From NCBI RefSeq assembly GCF_000002995.4, contig NW_025062475.1:6762187-6826186 (forward strand): a stretch of DNA of 64,000 nt, in the 5' to 3' direction. The notes under the pieces were generated by a model. That model was given only the letters and a program-made list of their open reading frames with translations, was not told the DNA's origin and ran no database searches. The position numbers were made by a program, and so were the translations under genes. Source of the stretch: Brugia malayi (Eukaryota > Nematoda > Chromadorea > Rhabditida > Onchocercidae). Positions 37,401 to 46,739 of this stretch are shown piece after piece (within the stretch, counting starts at the first letter, position 1; each line of letters begins with the position of its first letter).

Positions 37401-37832
37401 TAACTTAGTTTCTAACTTGTTAAGGTTGTGGCATAAGGATTTAAAAGAATTACGTGGTGGTTGTGTTCTGGTAGAGCGTTCAGTACATTCCAGTGAAACG
37501 CAAATGTTGGGTGGCATTTCTATTGCTGTGCTATCATCACAGTTTCTCGTTGAACCAATAGCTGGTCGTTCCCGTGTCACCTATATCACGAGGACTGATT
37601 TAAGGTATGACAAAGATTTGTTTCATTTGACTGTTTGCTTATCTTGTAATTATGTTAGCATTTTTAACGGTGAATTTTTTTCTATCCCAGTTTATGATTT
37701 AATTTCAGAGGACGAAGTAATATTTGGTACAGTAAAGTATATGGACAGCTCATAGCTCGACAACTTTCACGATTGCGTGACTCATTCAAACAGTTTACGC
37801 ATGTCGATGATGGGCCTGAAACGAAAGTTTGA
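640..37832 (+). CDS. gei-1: GEI-1 / DLC1-STARD13 family RhoGAP with SAM and START domains
   Basis: A 43-exon model of about 2,528 residues, on one strand with agreeing phases at all but one junction. Seen: SAM (about residues 1231-1298), RhoGAP (about 2060-2241, arginine finger in GIFRKSGVRSR) and START (about 2330 to the end). The linker motif ERRDSGVGSS and the helix KERARALIKRM also resemble DLC1. The family (DLC1, STARD13, STARD8; worm GEI-1) stimulates GTP hydrolysis by RhoA/Cdc42-type GTPases at adhesions and binds lipid-like ligands through START. The protein is far longer than human DLC1 because of about 1,230 residues of Ser/Thr/Asn-rich sequence before SAM. The ATG at 640 was chosen because it follows a trans-splice-like acceptor and opens frame 0 into the next exon; ATG 5099 is an alternative start. 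Exon lists are in the sub-entries. Family assignment is very sure; isoforms and a few junctions are not. Confidence 0.9.
709..3131 (+). other. gei-1 intron 1 with simple repeats
   Basis: Contains a pyrimidine run (CT-rich, about 763-791), a purine run (GAGA/AGGAGG, about 940-985) and a GTGTAT-rich tract (about 1070-1140). Three TGCATG hexamers lie at 2466-2520. No further exon is supported. Confidence 0.6.
4144..4208 (+). repeat. Two-copy tandem repeat, period 34
   Basis: ATGAGTAATCAGTTCTA begins at 4144 and again at 4178. The copies differ by a few bases further on (ACACTTTGTTT against ATATTTTGTTT). It lies in gei-1 intron 3 (3212-4544 in my model). A ten-base ACTGTGAAAT duplication follows at about 4248-4269. 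Confidence 0.85.
9674..19324 (+). other. 9.65-kb gei-1 intron 11
   Basis: Between two frame-0 exons (ending 9673, starting 19325) there is no supportable coding exon on either strand. It holds homopolymer T and A runs (13366-13388, 14957-14977) and a long GT/GTAT tract at about 16405-16505. Its size, far above the usual few hundred bases here, makes it the likeliest place for alternative promoters or enhancers, but I see no specific site. Confidence 0.6.
16405..16505 (+). repeat. GT / GTAT-rich microsatellite
   Basis: Imperfect runs of GTATGT, GTGTGT and GTATGTAT inside the large gei-1 intron. The open frame over it only reflects the repeat. Confidence 0.85.
23646..23686. repeat. Perfect inverted repeat, 20-base arms, 1-base spacer
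   Basis: Arm TTTAAAAAAGAGTTGAAAAT at 23646-23665 is followed by one T and then its exact reverse complement at 23667-23686. It sits in the gei-1 intron about 100 bases before exon 23788-24045. It can form a hairpin in RNA (with a slightly opened loop) or a cruciform in DNA. Confidence 0.95.
23711..23749 (+). repeat. Second hairpin, 16-base arms, 7-base loop
   Basis: Arms at 23711-23726 (TTCTCCGTTTTTAATC) and 23734-23749 pair along their whole length in RNA if one G-U pair is allowed (G23717 with T23743). It lies 24 bases after the perfect palindrome and 38 bases before the next exon. Confidence 0.9.
24095..24118 (+). repeat. Hairpin, 10-base arms, AGTA loop
   Basis: GTTTTACTCG and its exact reverse complement flank AGTA. 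It starts 49 bases after the end of exon 23788-24045, so this exon is bracketed by hairpins. Confidence 0.9.
25181..28077 (+). other. 2.9-kb gei-1 intron before the SAM exons
   Basis: AT-rich, with a CTTTCTTTCTCTCC run at about 25982-26021. No exon with paired splice signals and fitting phase was found. Confidence 0.55.
28078..28517 (+). other. gei-1: gei-1 exons 22-23: SAM domain
   Basis: Exons 28078-28149 and 28387-28517. The product runs EAVECVRWLRDAGFPQYARL, then FPIDIRSVKRDHEFLDDDSL and ALFRRLNALNRCAIMKVE. This matches the SAM domain found in DLC1/STARD13 (WLRAAGFPQYAQLYE-type opening, FPIDI core, RRLNTLNKC-type third helix). Such domains bind EF1A and other partners in vertebrates. Positions are about residues 1231-1298. 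Both junctions are phase 1 and clean. Confidence 0.93.
31362..31412 (+). repeat. Two-copy tandem repeat, period 27
   Basis: TTTTTTTCCCGTTTCCCTTC followed by TGTG occurs at 31362-31385 and again at 31389-31412, inside a gei-1 intron. Confidence 0.9.
31442..31473. repeat. (TA)n microsatellite
   Basis: About 16 TA units in gei-1 intron 28. Confidence 0.95.
31933..31983 (+). repeat. gei-1: Coding CAA/CAG repeat (polyglutamine)
   Basis: In frame within exon 31903-32410. It encodes eight Gln, an Arg, five Gln, a His and two Gln. Mostly CAA, so moderately stable. Likely a disordered spacer in the linker between SAM and RhoGAP. Confidence 0.9.
33270..33294 (+). promoter_or_regulatory. gei-1: Acceptor and ATG for a possible short gei-1 isoform
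   Basis: AAATTTAG ends at 33282 and is followed nine bases later by ATG 33292, which opens the frame used by exon 33305-33495. The exon cannot be joined in frame from this AG to the preceding exon (which ends in phase 1 at 32897), but it would work as a trans-spliced first exon. The product would be about 731 residues with RhoGAP and START only. Confidence 0.4.
35294..36381 (+). other. gei-1: gei-1 exons 35-38: RhoGAP domain
   Basis: Exons 35294-35523, 35752-35851, 35952-36082, 36296-36381. Motifs in order: FGLPLAIIQ opening; TVGIFRKSGVRSRITELR with the arginine finger (FRKSG, about residue 2103); HDVADLLKQYFRELPEPLMT; ALQHAVLLLPDEHREALQTL; MTPQNLAVCFAPSLF. All key positions of an active Rho-family GAP are present (finger Arg, the Lys/Arg and the NLAVxxAPxL motif), so it should be catalytically competent. 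Acceptors at 35751 (TTTGAG) is non-consensus but forced by family match. The intron 36083-36295 is 213 bases and has no stop in frame. Confidence 0.93.
36508..37832 (+). other. gei-1: gei-1 exons 39-43: C-terminal START domain
   Basis: Exons 36508-36772, 36891-37054, 37184-37312, 37425-37604, 37709-37832 (TGA). The first links GAP to START (RHKTIGAAGLPTEREIKESR, AQECLVQMIEHCTKVF). START then reads KGWIVEGTVDGVEI, HPLRFFRVWVDIEAPPREIL, RNVWDLQIINWRTV, RLWHKDLKELRGGCVLVERS, GGISIAVLSSQFLVEPIAG and RVTYITRTDLRGRSNIWYSK. This tracks the DLC1/STARD13 START domain from first to last strand. The domain forms a hydrophobic pocket for lipids in the family. The protein ends soon after the last START helix, as in vertebrate DLCs. 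Confidence 0.92.
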
Positions 37833-39059
37833 TCGTAATTTCATGACGCTTAATTTAAATGCTCTTTGTTTACTCATTACTAAATCTTTTTTGTTTTTTA
37901 TTGACGGTATCTTATAAGAATCTGTATCAGTAAGCGAGATTATTTGGTAAATTGTTGTGATATATAATGTCCAGTATTTTCGTCCCTTTTCAAAATTATT
38001 GCTAAATACGTCAATAAAATTCTTGTTTATTGATACTTAGTTCACTTATAAATTTTTCATTTCTTTCACTATCGTTTGAAATTTCTTTCATTTAAATTGC
38101 TAGCGGTTATTGATTTAATCATTACTGTCAGTCGTTGATTTTGTTAAAATGTCATTAATGCTTTACTTCTGTTTTGTATAATTATAATTTATTCTTCTCC
38201 CACAATAAAAACATTACGCGTTTAGATATTTGTGACTTTTATTCGAAATCATATTTTGCTATTTATAAGATGATTTCATTGTTTTCTTGTTAAAATTTGA
38301 ATCAAGAAATTAATTTGGATCCAGGTTTTAAATTATTACACTTTTACGAAAATTTCCGCATCCTTTATTTGGATTTTCCACTCGACAAGCTTTTCTCGAA
38401 AATGCATATTTGCAATTTTTGGTGATTTAAGAAAAATCGCTTCATTTTGTTTCCCTATTGCTGCTCTTGCTTCCGAACTCGTTAACATATTTGTTGCCAT
38501 GTCATCTCAAAATTCTGGTAGGTAAAATCTGAAGTATTGTGTTGGACAGTACCTTATTTTTCCTGGATTAACTGAAGAAATTGTACTTTATTTTACAAAA
38601 ATGAATGCTTTTTATTTTACAGTTGATTCCAAATTCAAATTTGTAGACCAAATTCTATTTCTATTTTGGCCATTTTAAATTTGCTAGCTTCAATGAATTG
38701 GTAGAATCGATGATATGAAATCGCGAAAATCTTTTAGAAAAACGATTGAATTTCCTTTATCTTATTGTTACGACGAAATATTTTTATCTTAATTAATAGG
38801 CTACAGTTAGGATAGTTCTTTTCTTCTTTTGGTTCTGATTTTATCATAAATTCGATTTTGATTTGTTGTCAATCTGCCAAATTTTAGGAAATATGTATAT
38901 GTGTGTGAAAGCAAAAGAGAAATTTTATGGAAAGAAGTTATGTTGATTCCTCTCTCTTATGACTTAGATGAAGTTTGCAGATGTAATTGTAACTTAGTCA
39001 AGTACTAGAAACATTTCTATTATCATATTCATATGGTGCACAGTTACCAGTTACCATTA
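37833..39059. other. 3' regions of gei-1 and of the convergent minus-strand gene
   Basis: AT-rich intergenic sequence between two convergent stop codons. Apart from the two AATAAA sites nothing coding or structured was recognised. Confidence 0.6.
38013..38209 (+). terminator. Poly(A) signals of gei-1
   Basis: AATAAA occurs at 38013-38018, 181 bases after the stop codon, and again at 38204-38209. Either could end the transcript. Confidence 0.6.
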
Positions 39060-41077
39060 TCAAGGAATAAGTAAATGAGTTGGTATGCCAAAGAAATGCA
39101 ACTGTTCCCAATTCAAACTTCTCCAAGTCGGGAAATAAGTAATTAAAGCACGGAAGCTTTGCTTAAGCAGTGGTTCCGGGTTTCTGGAAAACAATAAGAA
39201 AGAATCGACTTGTGTTTGATTGGCCATCTGTAACATTTTTTTCCGAAGCATAACCACGGTGCCGTTGCGGGTGATGTCCAATGTTAGTTCGTCAAATTTA
39301 CATCCAGGAAGCCAATCCAAACGATACCACATAAATGTTTGCATTTCCACAACACATATCTGTAATGAGTTCCTTGAACTTGCTAACTTTTTTCATAATA
39401 TGAGGCCAGAAAAAGTCAGCCATGATATCAACTGATTGTTGAACAACAAAACATTCTTCGTACTATTCAATCGACTATTTAAGGCGGCCGATTAATTCTG
39501 TATCTCATTTTAACAATTCTGAATAATTGAATCCGAATGGAAAATTTTTGAGAAAATAAAAACAATTTTTGTGATGTGAAAATCATTACTACTAATACGA
39601 TAACAATAAATATTTCTTTGCAAATCATAGAAAGAGCTATTTTTGTGGAGCTACAGGTGATTATATCAGTTTCCATTTACTGAAGTTAAGCTGCTAATCC
39701 TTCAATAGCATAGCTTTGATTTCCCACTGGTAAAGTTATAATGGACAATCAGACGTATTCAAAATTAGAGCAAAAATGAGTATAGATTCCGGAAAAAAAA
39801 AAAGGTGAGAACCTAGAAACAAAGTTCAGAGAAGTCTTTCAAGGTTTAAAGTCCTTGAAAGTAGAAGGTAGCCTTTCAAGGTTTAGGACAATCCTTCAAA
39901 ATAGAAAGAAGTCTTTCATGGCATTCGTAAACAGCTGGAATTTTCTTCAAGAGCAAATAACATTACTGCTGGGAGCGCATATCACTAAAATCTTTTTTAA
40001 TTACTTATTTGTTTCCTTTCAAATATTGAATACTCACACAAATGATGAAGAGAACTGACGTAAAAACTGTTTTTACGAAAGTGAGCAATAAGCAATAACT
40101 ACGTAAAGCACCTCACAACGGGCAGTATCTTGAGTAGGAGTATCGTTGAGTTCCACAAATTCCGCTATTATCCATAGCCATCCATCTCGTCCCACGTGTT
40201 TTACGCGCCTAATAAGCTTAGTAGGATTTGTCACTTGTTGTGATGTTGTATCTCGTCCTATTAGTGATTGCTGTTGTTGTCGAATAGCTGGTAAACTGCT
40301 CCCGATATTGCCAGTTGCCTTTGTACATACAGTGTCCAATTCACCGGTATGTAGATTGGCCCGAACTAAACGGCCAGTTAAGTATTTTATTTCCGTGTAG
40401 GTAGTTATTGAGGCACTCTCAAATAAGTACATATAGTTACCATCAACCCAGGGTTGACCACAAAAACGCAAACCGGACATACGTGCAGTAAGAAGGACAG
40501 ACCGTACCGGTGTATCCAGACTAATCTGGGCCACGTAGAAATTTCGGATCTGATCATGTTGGGACATGAAAATGATGCCTCTTTCGGAAAAGGCTCTTGC
40601 AGAGCTCCAGAAATGTGAGTTGTTGTTCAGTTGGTAAAAGAGAGTTTGTTGAATTCGGACTGATTCTTGAGAATGGTCGAATCGAATTGCATACACGTAA
40701 AAGCATCCAGTACTGCAGCATACCAATATTCCTTGAAGAGCATCGATCTCATACAAATGTTTCATTTGCAAAGAAGATGGAAAGTCAATGACCGAGTAAC
40801 GTCGTGCTGTTCCTCGATGTAAATCCCATACGAAAAGTTGGGATTGCAGTTCCGTGGGGTCCTCACCGATCACGTATACGTATCGTGCGTTTTTGCTCAC
40901 TGAGTAATGATAGGTTATACTTGGATAAATCAAATCCTCAATTCTCTCATCAGCTAATGGAAAAATTTTTTGCGGCATGCAGCGGATAGTTCCATTATTT
41001 TGCTTATTTCTGCTTTTTTCATCCCGGTCACTGTTCGTCGTATTATTGCCGTTGTTGCTCAATGTGGATTCAATCAT
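39060..41077 (-). CDS. Unassigned two-exon gene, propeller-like protein
   Basis: Model: exon 1 from 41077 down to 40103, intron 40102-39360 (gt...cag), exon 2 from 39359 to the TGA at 39060; 424 residues. The junction is in frame and reads CEVLY-ICVVEMQTF. No domain is recognised with certainty. Repeated patterns such as YVYVIGEDP...LFVWDLHRG, GILVCCSTGCFYVYAI, RNFYVAQISLDTPVRS and YLTGRLVRANLHTGEL look like four-stranded blades in which a label or value is printed per blade, so a WD/kelch-like beta-propeller is my inference. The C-terminal exon reads FMWYRLDWLPGCKFDELTLD, also blade-like. Residues about 250-275 are Gln-rich. A TCTTCAG acceptor 59 bases upstream (ending at 41137 on this strand) marks a likely trans-spliced 5' end. 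There is no signal peptide or membrane span. It is convergent with gei-1. Confidence 0.75.
39836..39861. repeat. Hairpin with a third copy of its arm nearby
   Basis: CTTTCAAGG at 39836-39844 and CCTTGAAAG at 39853-39861 are exact inverse copies around TTTAAAGT. CCTTTCAAGG recurs at 39872-39881, and related CCTTCAAAA/TCTTTCATGG pieces follow. It lies inside the intron of the minus-strand gene. Confidence 0.85.
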
Positions 41078-42206
41078 TTCGTTCAGATTCGAATACTGTT
41101 TTGATTTGCTGTTAGTGAATTTTCCTTTCGTATGCTCTGAAGATTAATAGCATATTTTATTAAGTTTGATTTAGCTATTAGAACTGATGGGTCTTTCAGC
41201 GAATTTATTCATCTATTCAAAAAATGAGTAATGCACTGATTATGAGTTGAAGATTACTTTGACACTGTTTTTTATACAGGCCACCAGTTTAAACTAACTG
41301 TAGAAATTTGATAGATCCTGCTACAGTAGTCGCCATGAACGTATCAAAACAGTTTACAGTTAATATTTCGATAACCCAACTCTGAGCCATTTCACGACAT
41401 CAACGTTAGTCGCGAATAACTTACTATTGTTGCAAATTGATTGAGCTTGTATTCATTGCCTTGAAATTTAATAAGAGAAGTGCTACTTTATGTACCGATT
41501 GTAATAAATCAAAATGATTCAGTACGCTCTGCAACATTTCTTTTATAATCAATTCCTTTCGGAAAACAAAAATGTCATGAATTTTTAAAGAAAATATTTA
41601 AGGAGACTTTTTCATCGCTGCAGTTCATTTTAGCTTATTTACTTTGCCTTTTACAGTTGCATTTTCGGTAACAATGTTAAGCTCTCTCTCTTTTCCTAAA
41701 TTTCTGTTTTTCTAAATTTTCCTTCATTCATTTGATTTTTCTCGTGTATCTTTGAAAATTTTCTGCTGGAGCTATGCAACGAAATGAGTTACAGGTTGAA
41801 TGGATGTTACTGAAAATGGATTCTTAGTAGTTATGGCAGTTATTGGTGGCATAATGAGCATTACAATTTCAAATATTCTAAATTGCTCCAGAAAGCAAAA
41901 CGCTGAGAATAGAAAAGGTTTGGTAAATGGATGCTGAAACGTTTTAAATCTAATTGTAAAGTAAATTTAGTATTGAAGAACAAATGGTTATCAAACAATT
42001 CCCAACATGGGCAGTTTGTCTGCAATAATACAGCTAAAACATCCACATTATTCAAACGTCACAGAGAACTAAATATGAATTGGAACAATTCGGCACAAAG
42101 AAAATACATTTCAAAAGAAAAGGTTTTTTAGTTGATCACTGCTGTTTCAAATTATCATTAATCAACATTTAATTTAATGCAATATTGTTTACTGATCATA
42201 TTATTT

Positions 42207-42282
<76 letters not shown>

Positions 42283-42727
42283 CAATTATTTCGTTTTTTT
42301 TTTTTTTTCATTAAGAATGAAATAATTGAACCAGACAAGCTCCTGAATCAGATTTGCCGTTGAGAATTTTTTTCGAGATTCACGAATGGATTAAAAAACC
42401 ATTAAATTATAACCTAAATCTCATAGTAATTTATTTTTTATATTTTAGTAATAGTGCAGTTATTCTTAGGAAATGAACGGAATCACAGACAGTTCGCAAA
42501 AAATGACCGAAATATCACCCACTGTGGTCACTTATGTTGCCAATATTAGTGGTGACTTTATTACTAGAATTATTAAAAACAAACATATTTTTTAATCAAA
42601 GTTGAAGCTTAAACTTCTGGAGATCATGGCGGTAGTGCATTTTGCGCATCTGCTATTCTAGAGTGAACAAAATCCCATCCGTAACATTTTTAGATAATGT
42701 GCAAAATGCTTTCATGCAAAATACAAT
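41078..42727. other. Divergent intergenic region
   Basis: Separates the 5' ends of the minus-strand gene and the plus-strand single-exon candidate, so it should hold both promoters. It carries a long (ATT)n tract and an open frame at 41931-42131 that has no splice signals or family match and is not called. Confidence 0.55.
42210..42282. repeat. (ATT)n microsatellite
   Basis: About 24 ATT units in the divergent intergenic region. A T run follows at 42296-42309. Confidence 0.95.
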
Positions 42728-43219
42728 ATGAAGAAAAGGCTAAAAAGGCTAACTAACAAAGATTTCCATTCACTTGCAGTGAATAACGATAAAATGGAAG
42801 AACAAACGGCAGTAGCAGAAATCGCTACTACAAGAACTCAGATAACGAGTACTCTTACTTCAACGCAGTCACGTGGAAATCTAAATCCAGCCTTGAATGT
42901 GAATCACAAAATGATGAAGTCAAACTATATTTTTGAGATGGTTACGGGTAATGAGGAAGTACCAGATAGACTTGAATCCAATGCTGATGAGAAATTAATT
43001 TTGCAGAAAGAAAAGAGCTGGAATAGTAGACACAGTCGTCTACATTACTGTTATGATGAAAGCCTTCAGAATCCTATCAAACATAAAATTTGTGATAAAA
43101 AGATGACAGGAAAGGAGATGATTGGAGAATACAAATTATTGGAATCAGTGGCAGAAATGATACAGAAATATGAGGAGAAGTCACGTCTGGAAAGTGAACA
43201 AAATATACACAACTTCTAA
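42728..43219 (+). CDS. Hypothetical single-exon protein, 163 residues
   Basis: Open from ATG 42728 to TAA 43217-43219. A good acceptor (CATTTTTAG, ending 42693) lies 34 bases upstream, fitting a trans-spliced mRNA. The product starts basic (MKKRLKRLTNK), is Thr/Ser-rich in the middle and Lys/Glu-rich with a possible coiled coil at the end (EYKLLESVAEMIQKYEEKSR). It has no signal peptide, membrane span or family that I know. A second in-frame ATG at 42794 is an alternative start. Against it: no clear poly(A) signal and no homologue recognised. It could be a nematode-specific or lineage-specific gene, or a chance frame. Confidence 0.42.
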   Translation: MKKRLKRLTNKDFHSLAVNNDKMEEQTAVAEIATTRTQITSTLTSTQSRGNLNPALNVNHKMMKSNYIFEMVTGNEEVPDRLESNADEKLILQKEKSWNSRHSRLHYCYDESLQNPIKHKICDKKMTGKEMIGEYKLLESVAEMIQKYEEKSRLESEQNIHNF

Positions 43220-45056
43220 AAAAAAGCAGAATATTGTCCACGTCGATTAATGACTCAATGAGTATCAGCTTAATGATGTAATTGACCTTGATTTCGATGC
43301 TGATAAACTTCCCAATTCTCAGTCTTCGTTTCATTTAGTTTTGTATTATTATTCATTCACCGATCCACACCGCATAAGTGTTAAAATTATTAATTAAATT
43401 TCGTGTTATGTACTAGAAAGAGCCGTGATGCAATTTTAAGTCATTTTTAAAGTATTCTGAATGATGGTCTGTCAAGTTCTTATTATTTTATTTCTAGAAA
43501 AATTTCAATTAGTAATTTGTATGAAAAAACTTAATAGCTTGTATGACAACAAAGCCTTTTTTATTTGACATAGCATAATTTTTCACCAATTCATAATAAG
43601 AAGTTGACCGAATGCATCGTCAAAGCAAAATTATGTTAGAAATCATGTAAGTTTTGAGCAGCAGCAAACAAAAAACAGAGTAACCTAAGCGGGATAAATT
43701 GACTTCAAAATAGCTTTTAGTTTTAAAAATTATGAAAAGTTCTTTTTGAGAATTGCGATATTTAGTTCCATATATCAAGACTTTCACATCTGACATTATT
43801 TTTTAGCTTTCAACGTCGGTAAAGACCTTTCAAAAATCCATGACTTCATGATATTCTAACAAATGAAATCAAGATAAACAAGAAATACGAAATGAAAAGG
43901 AAGAAAGAAAGGCAGATCTAAAAATGCAACATTCAATTTCAACACACGGAATCTATGTACAATTTTTTTTGAGAGAATTTGAGAGAATGGTGAGAGCCAC
44001 TTTCCGCTACCAAAGAGCGCCAATATTCGAAAAAACTCATATGCCTAAAAGTTTATAAATATTGCTAAAAAGGCTAGTCTGATGGTGATAAAGAGGGGCC
44101 AGTCAGCAATTATAAATAACTGAGAAGCTATAGTAAGATCCAAGCACTTTAACTGGGATGTTTATTTGCTATATGCTTGCAAAATTGTTAGTATCGCATT
44201 ATTGGCTCGAGTCTGTTTCCTAACAGCGAATAACACAATTTCAGATTACAAATAATATTATATCCTTAATATTTACTGGTTGATCGCTCATTGAATTTTA
44301 AATTTCATCTTCTAAAATAATCGATAAAGTCAGATGCAGTCATATCACTTGAGTTGAAGGATTGTTAAGTGCTAACGAAATTAAGAATAAAATTGTAAAC
44401 TGAAGAAGAATGAATATTTTAGTAAGTAATAAAAAGCTCAATGTAAATATAAGTCGGTGATGAATCGTCGTGTTAATAACTTCAAGAAATTTTTTAAAAA
44501 AGTATCGTTTGAATAGAAATTTTAAGATATTTTAAATGCAATAACACAAATTAATATATTGTAATGCATGAAAGCACTCCGAGCGTTCTTATCAGTATTC
44601 AGGTCATTACGTAAATGTAAGTTTCCAAGTCTTATCTATTTCATTTTTATGTCTAGTTGTGAGCGGTGTCTTGCAAAGACTACGCTTGTCTTATAATTCG
44701 GTTCCACTTACTGAAATTAGTGTTAACAAAGTATTAACATGAAAACTATCTTACTAACATAATACAATAGACTGAGATTTAAAATCTTTTAAAATTTTAC
44801 TCCCCAAAAGCTTAGAAAAGTTATAGGAAAAATAGCAATACTAATTTCAGCGGTTTTATTTAATCAGTTATGAATGTTAATGGATGAGTAATGTAAGAAA
44901 TAATAACCTGAAAGTATATAAGTTAACATAAGACTGATATATTTTTCTGTTGATAACTTGAAAAATTTTTTTAAGGATAAAAACAGGATGAGAATTGTTC
45001 GCACAAAGATTTTGAAATATTAAATGAAGCACTCTATGAATACTTTTCAAATATAG
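43220..45056. other. Intergenic, nothing recognised
   Basis: AT-rich, no exon with paired splice signals, no RNA gene and no clear repeat seen on either strand. Confidence 0.5.
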
Positions 45057-45074
45057 CTCATTGTTTAGATATAA

Positions 45075-46440
45075 ATGTATTCTACACTGAATGAAGCGTT
45101 AATAGCACCATCATATCTCATCATTTCTGCTATTTTCATTTGGGCAGTTATCGTTTGTTCCAAGAGAAAAGGTTCATTTCACAATAAACATTGCACTGGT
45201 AGATGAGCTTTAATGAACTAAAACGCAATGACCCCATGTGGTTCAACTATACTGTTGCTATCGTTTGCCCTGTCAGATTACCAAAGATTGATCTGAATGT
45301 AATCCGTTACTCACTAGTTTGATATGAAAATTTTAGAATTACATTTCAGAGCTAGCTGTTGAACCGACACAGCCATCTCTGAGAGAAAATTCAAAAATTA
45401 GTGTATTCAATAGGGACGGTGAAACGGACATTGAAATGCCTTCACATTCACACGTATGTATAAAAGCACAGCTGATGAAATTTTCAATTCAATTTAGTGT
45501 AGTGTCAAAGAACAGGAAATTAAAAGGAAAAAAATAACTTTATTGAATTTAGAAAGTAAAAGAACTTGAAAAGAACAGGAAATCAGATGAAAGAGAATCA
45601 AGCAAAATGAAGAAACTCGATGGCAAGGGTGATCCGAACTCTAATGAATCTGAGAAACGTCATCCACATTCTGGCAAAGAGACAAAAAATGACAGTCAAG
45701 ATAGACAGATGAAAGGTAAAGATTAAAAATTTAAGAATCAGAAGCAGCCTCCAGAAGTTGAAGGACCCAACCATGAAAATAAAGAAAAGTCACCTGAAAA
45801 ACTAGTAAGTTGGAAATCTGAAGAGCATAGAAGAGGTAATCTTTTTTTAAATTTTCATTTAAATTTAAACCACCCTTTAAATTCCACTTGAAATTTCCCA
45901 CGAATTTTCCCTTGAAAATTAAAAAAATAGGAAAAAGTTTGGAATTGCTTCACAAAACTTCAGAATTCAATTATAGATAAACAGAATTTTAATAAAAATG
46001 AGAAAGTAGTAACTGATGATGGAGAGAAGAAAGAAAAAGGAACGGAAAGAAGTTTGTCCAACCTGTATTTAATTAAAGTAATATATTTTTTATTGTGTAA
46101 GCATATTTTATTACTTTAAGATTGCTGTACTATCATTTAATGCCTTTATGAAATTTAATCATACTATCTTCATTATAATGGGAGATTAATATCAAGGAAT
46201 TCTGGTATTTCCCGAAATTCTACGAAAAGATTGTGTTTTCACATTTGGAGCATTGGGCTTTCCGAAACATCCAGTACTTCACCATATATTTGATAAACAA
46301 ATTAATTTTAACAGGATGAAACTGTAAGTTTTAGTGATCCCAACCGTGAATATGTATCAGTTGTTTGCTTATCTAATGAGGCGCTATTTATATGTCAACT
46401 TGGAAACTACACATTTCAATCAAAACAAACTATCACGTGA
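45075..46440 (+). CDS. Unassigned single-pass membrane protein with charged tail
   Basis: Six exons: 45075-45171, 45350-45453, 45553-45715, 45755-45835, 45977-46077, 46315-46440 (TGA); 223 residues. All exons are too short to stand out as open frames, but every junction is GT-AG and the phases chain without a break (g+AG, 0, g+AA, g+AT, 0). Residues about 13-28 are a hydrophobic span (YLIISAIFIWAVIVC) followed at once by KRK, which predicts a short outside N-terminus and an inside tail. The tail is about 190 residues, mostly Lys, Glu, Asp, Ser and Asn, and should be disordered. No cleaved signal peptide, no domain, no family recognised. ATG 45075 follows acceptor-like TTGTTTAG (ending 45068). 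Oddities: intron 3 would be only 39 bases; without its removal the frame ends at TAA 45730-45732. The last exon is the least certain. Confidence 0.68.
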
Positions 46441-46706
46441 CACACAAGTTCTGTACGATGATTTTTGACCATTGAATTTCAAAATCTGGGAATGTCTTAA
46501 TATTTTGAATCAGTGCTATTGAAATTTAAGCAGTGAGCAGGTGATACCAAGAAAAATGTAGTTAAGGAAGGATAATTGAAATATAAAAAAAAATTCGTCC
46601 AGTCGGACTGACAAATGATAAATGATGGAGTCAAGTGAGACTGGATAATATCTGTTAGTAAATGCCACTTTAAAAGTCTCTGAGACGATCTTGTAGTTTG
46701 GAATTG

Positions 46707-46739
46707 GAGACAGACAACTTACATGAAGTTGTCTGTCTC
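46707..46739. repeat. Hairpin, 14-base perfect arms
   Basis: GAGACAGACAACTT and its exact reverse complement flank ACATG. GAGACGATCTTGTAG just upstream (46682-46696) resembles the left arm. Confidence 0.92.

Noticed and set aside
41931..42131. 66-codon plus-strand frame in the divergent intergenic region
   Set aside because: No acceptor, no family and no joining phase to the frame at 42728; opposite strand is also open, as expected for chance.
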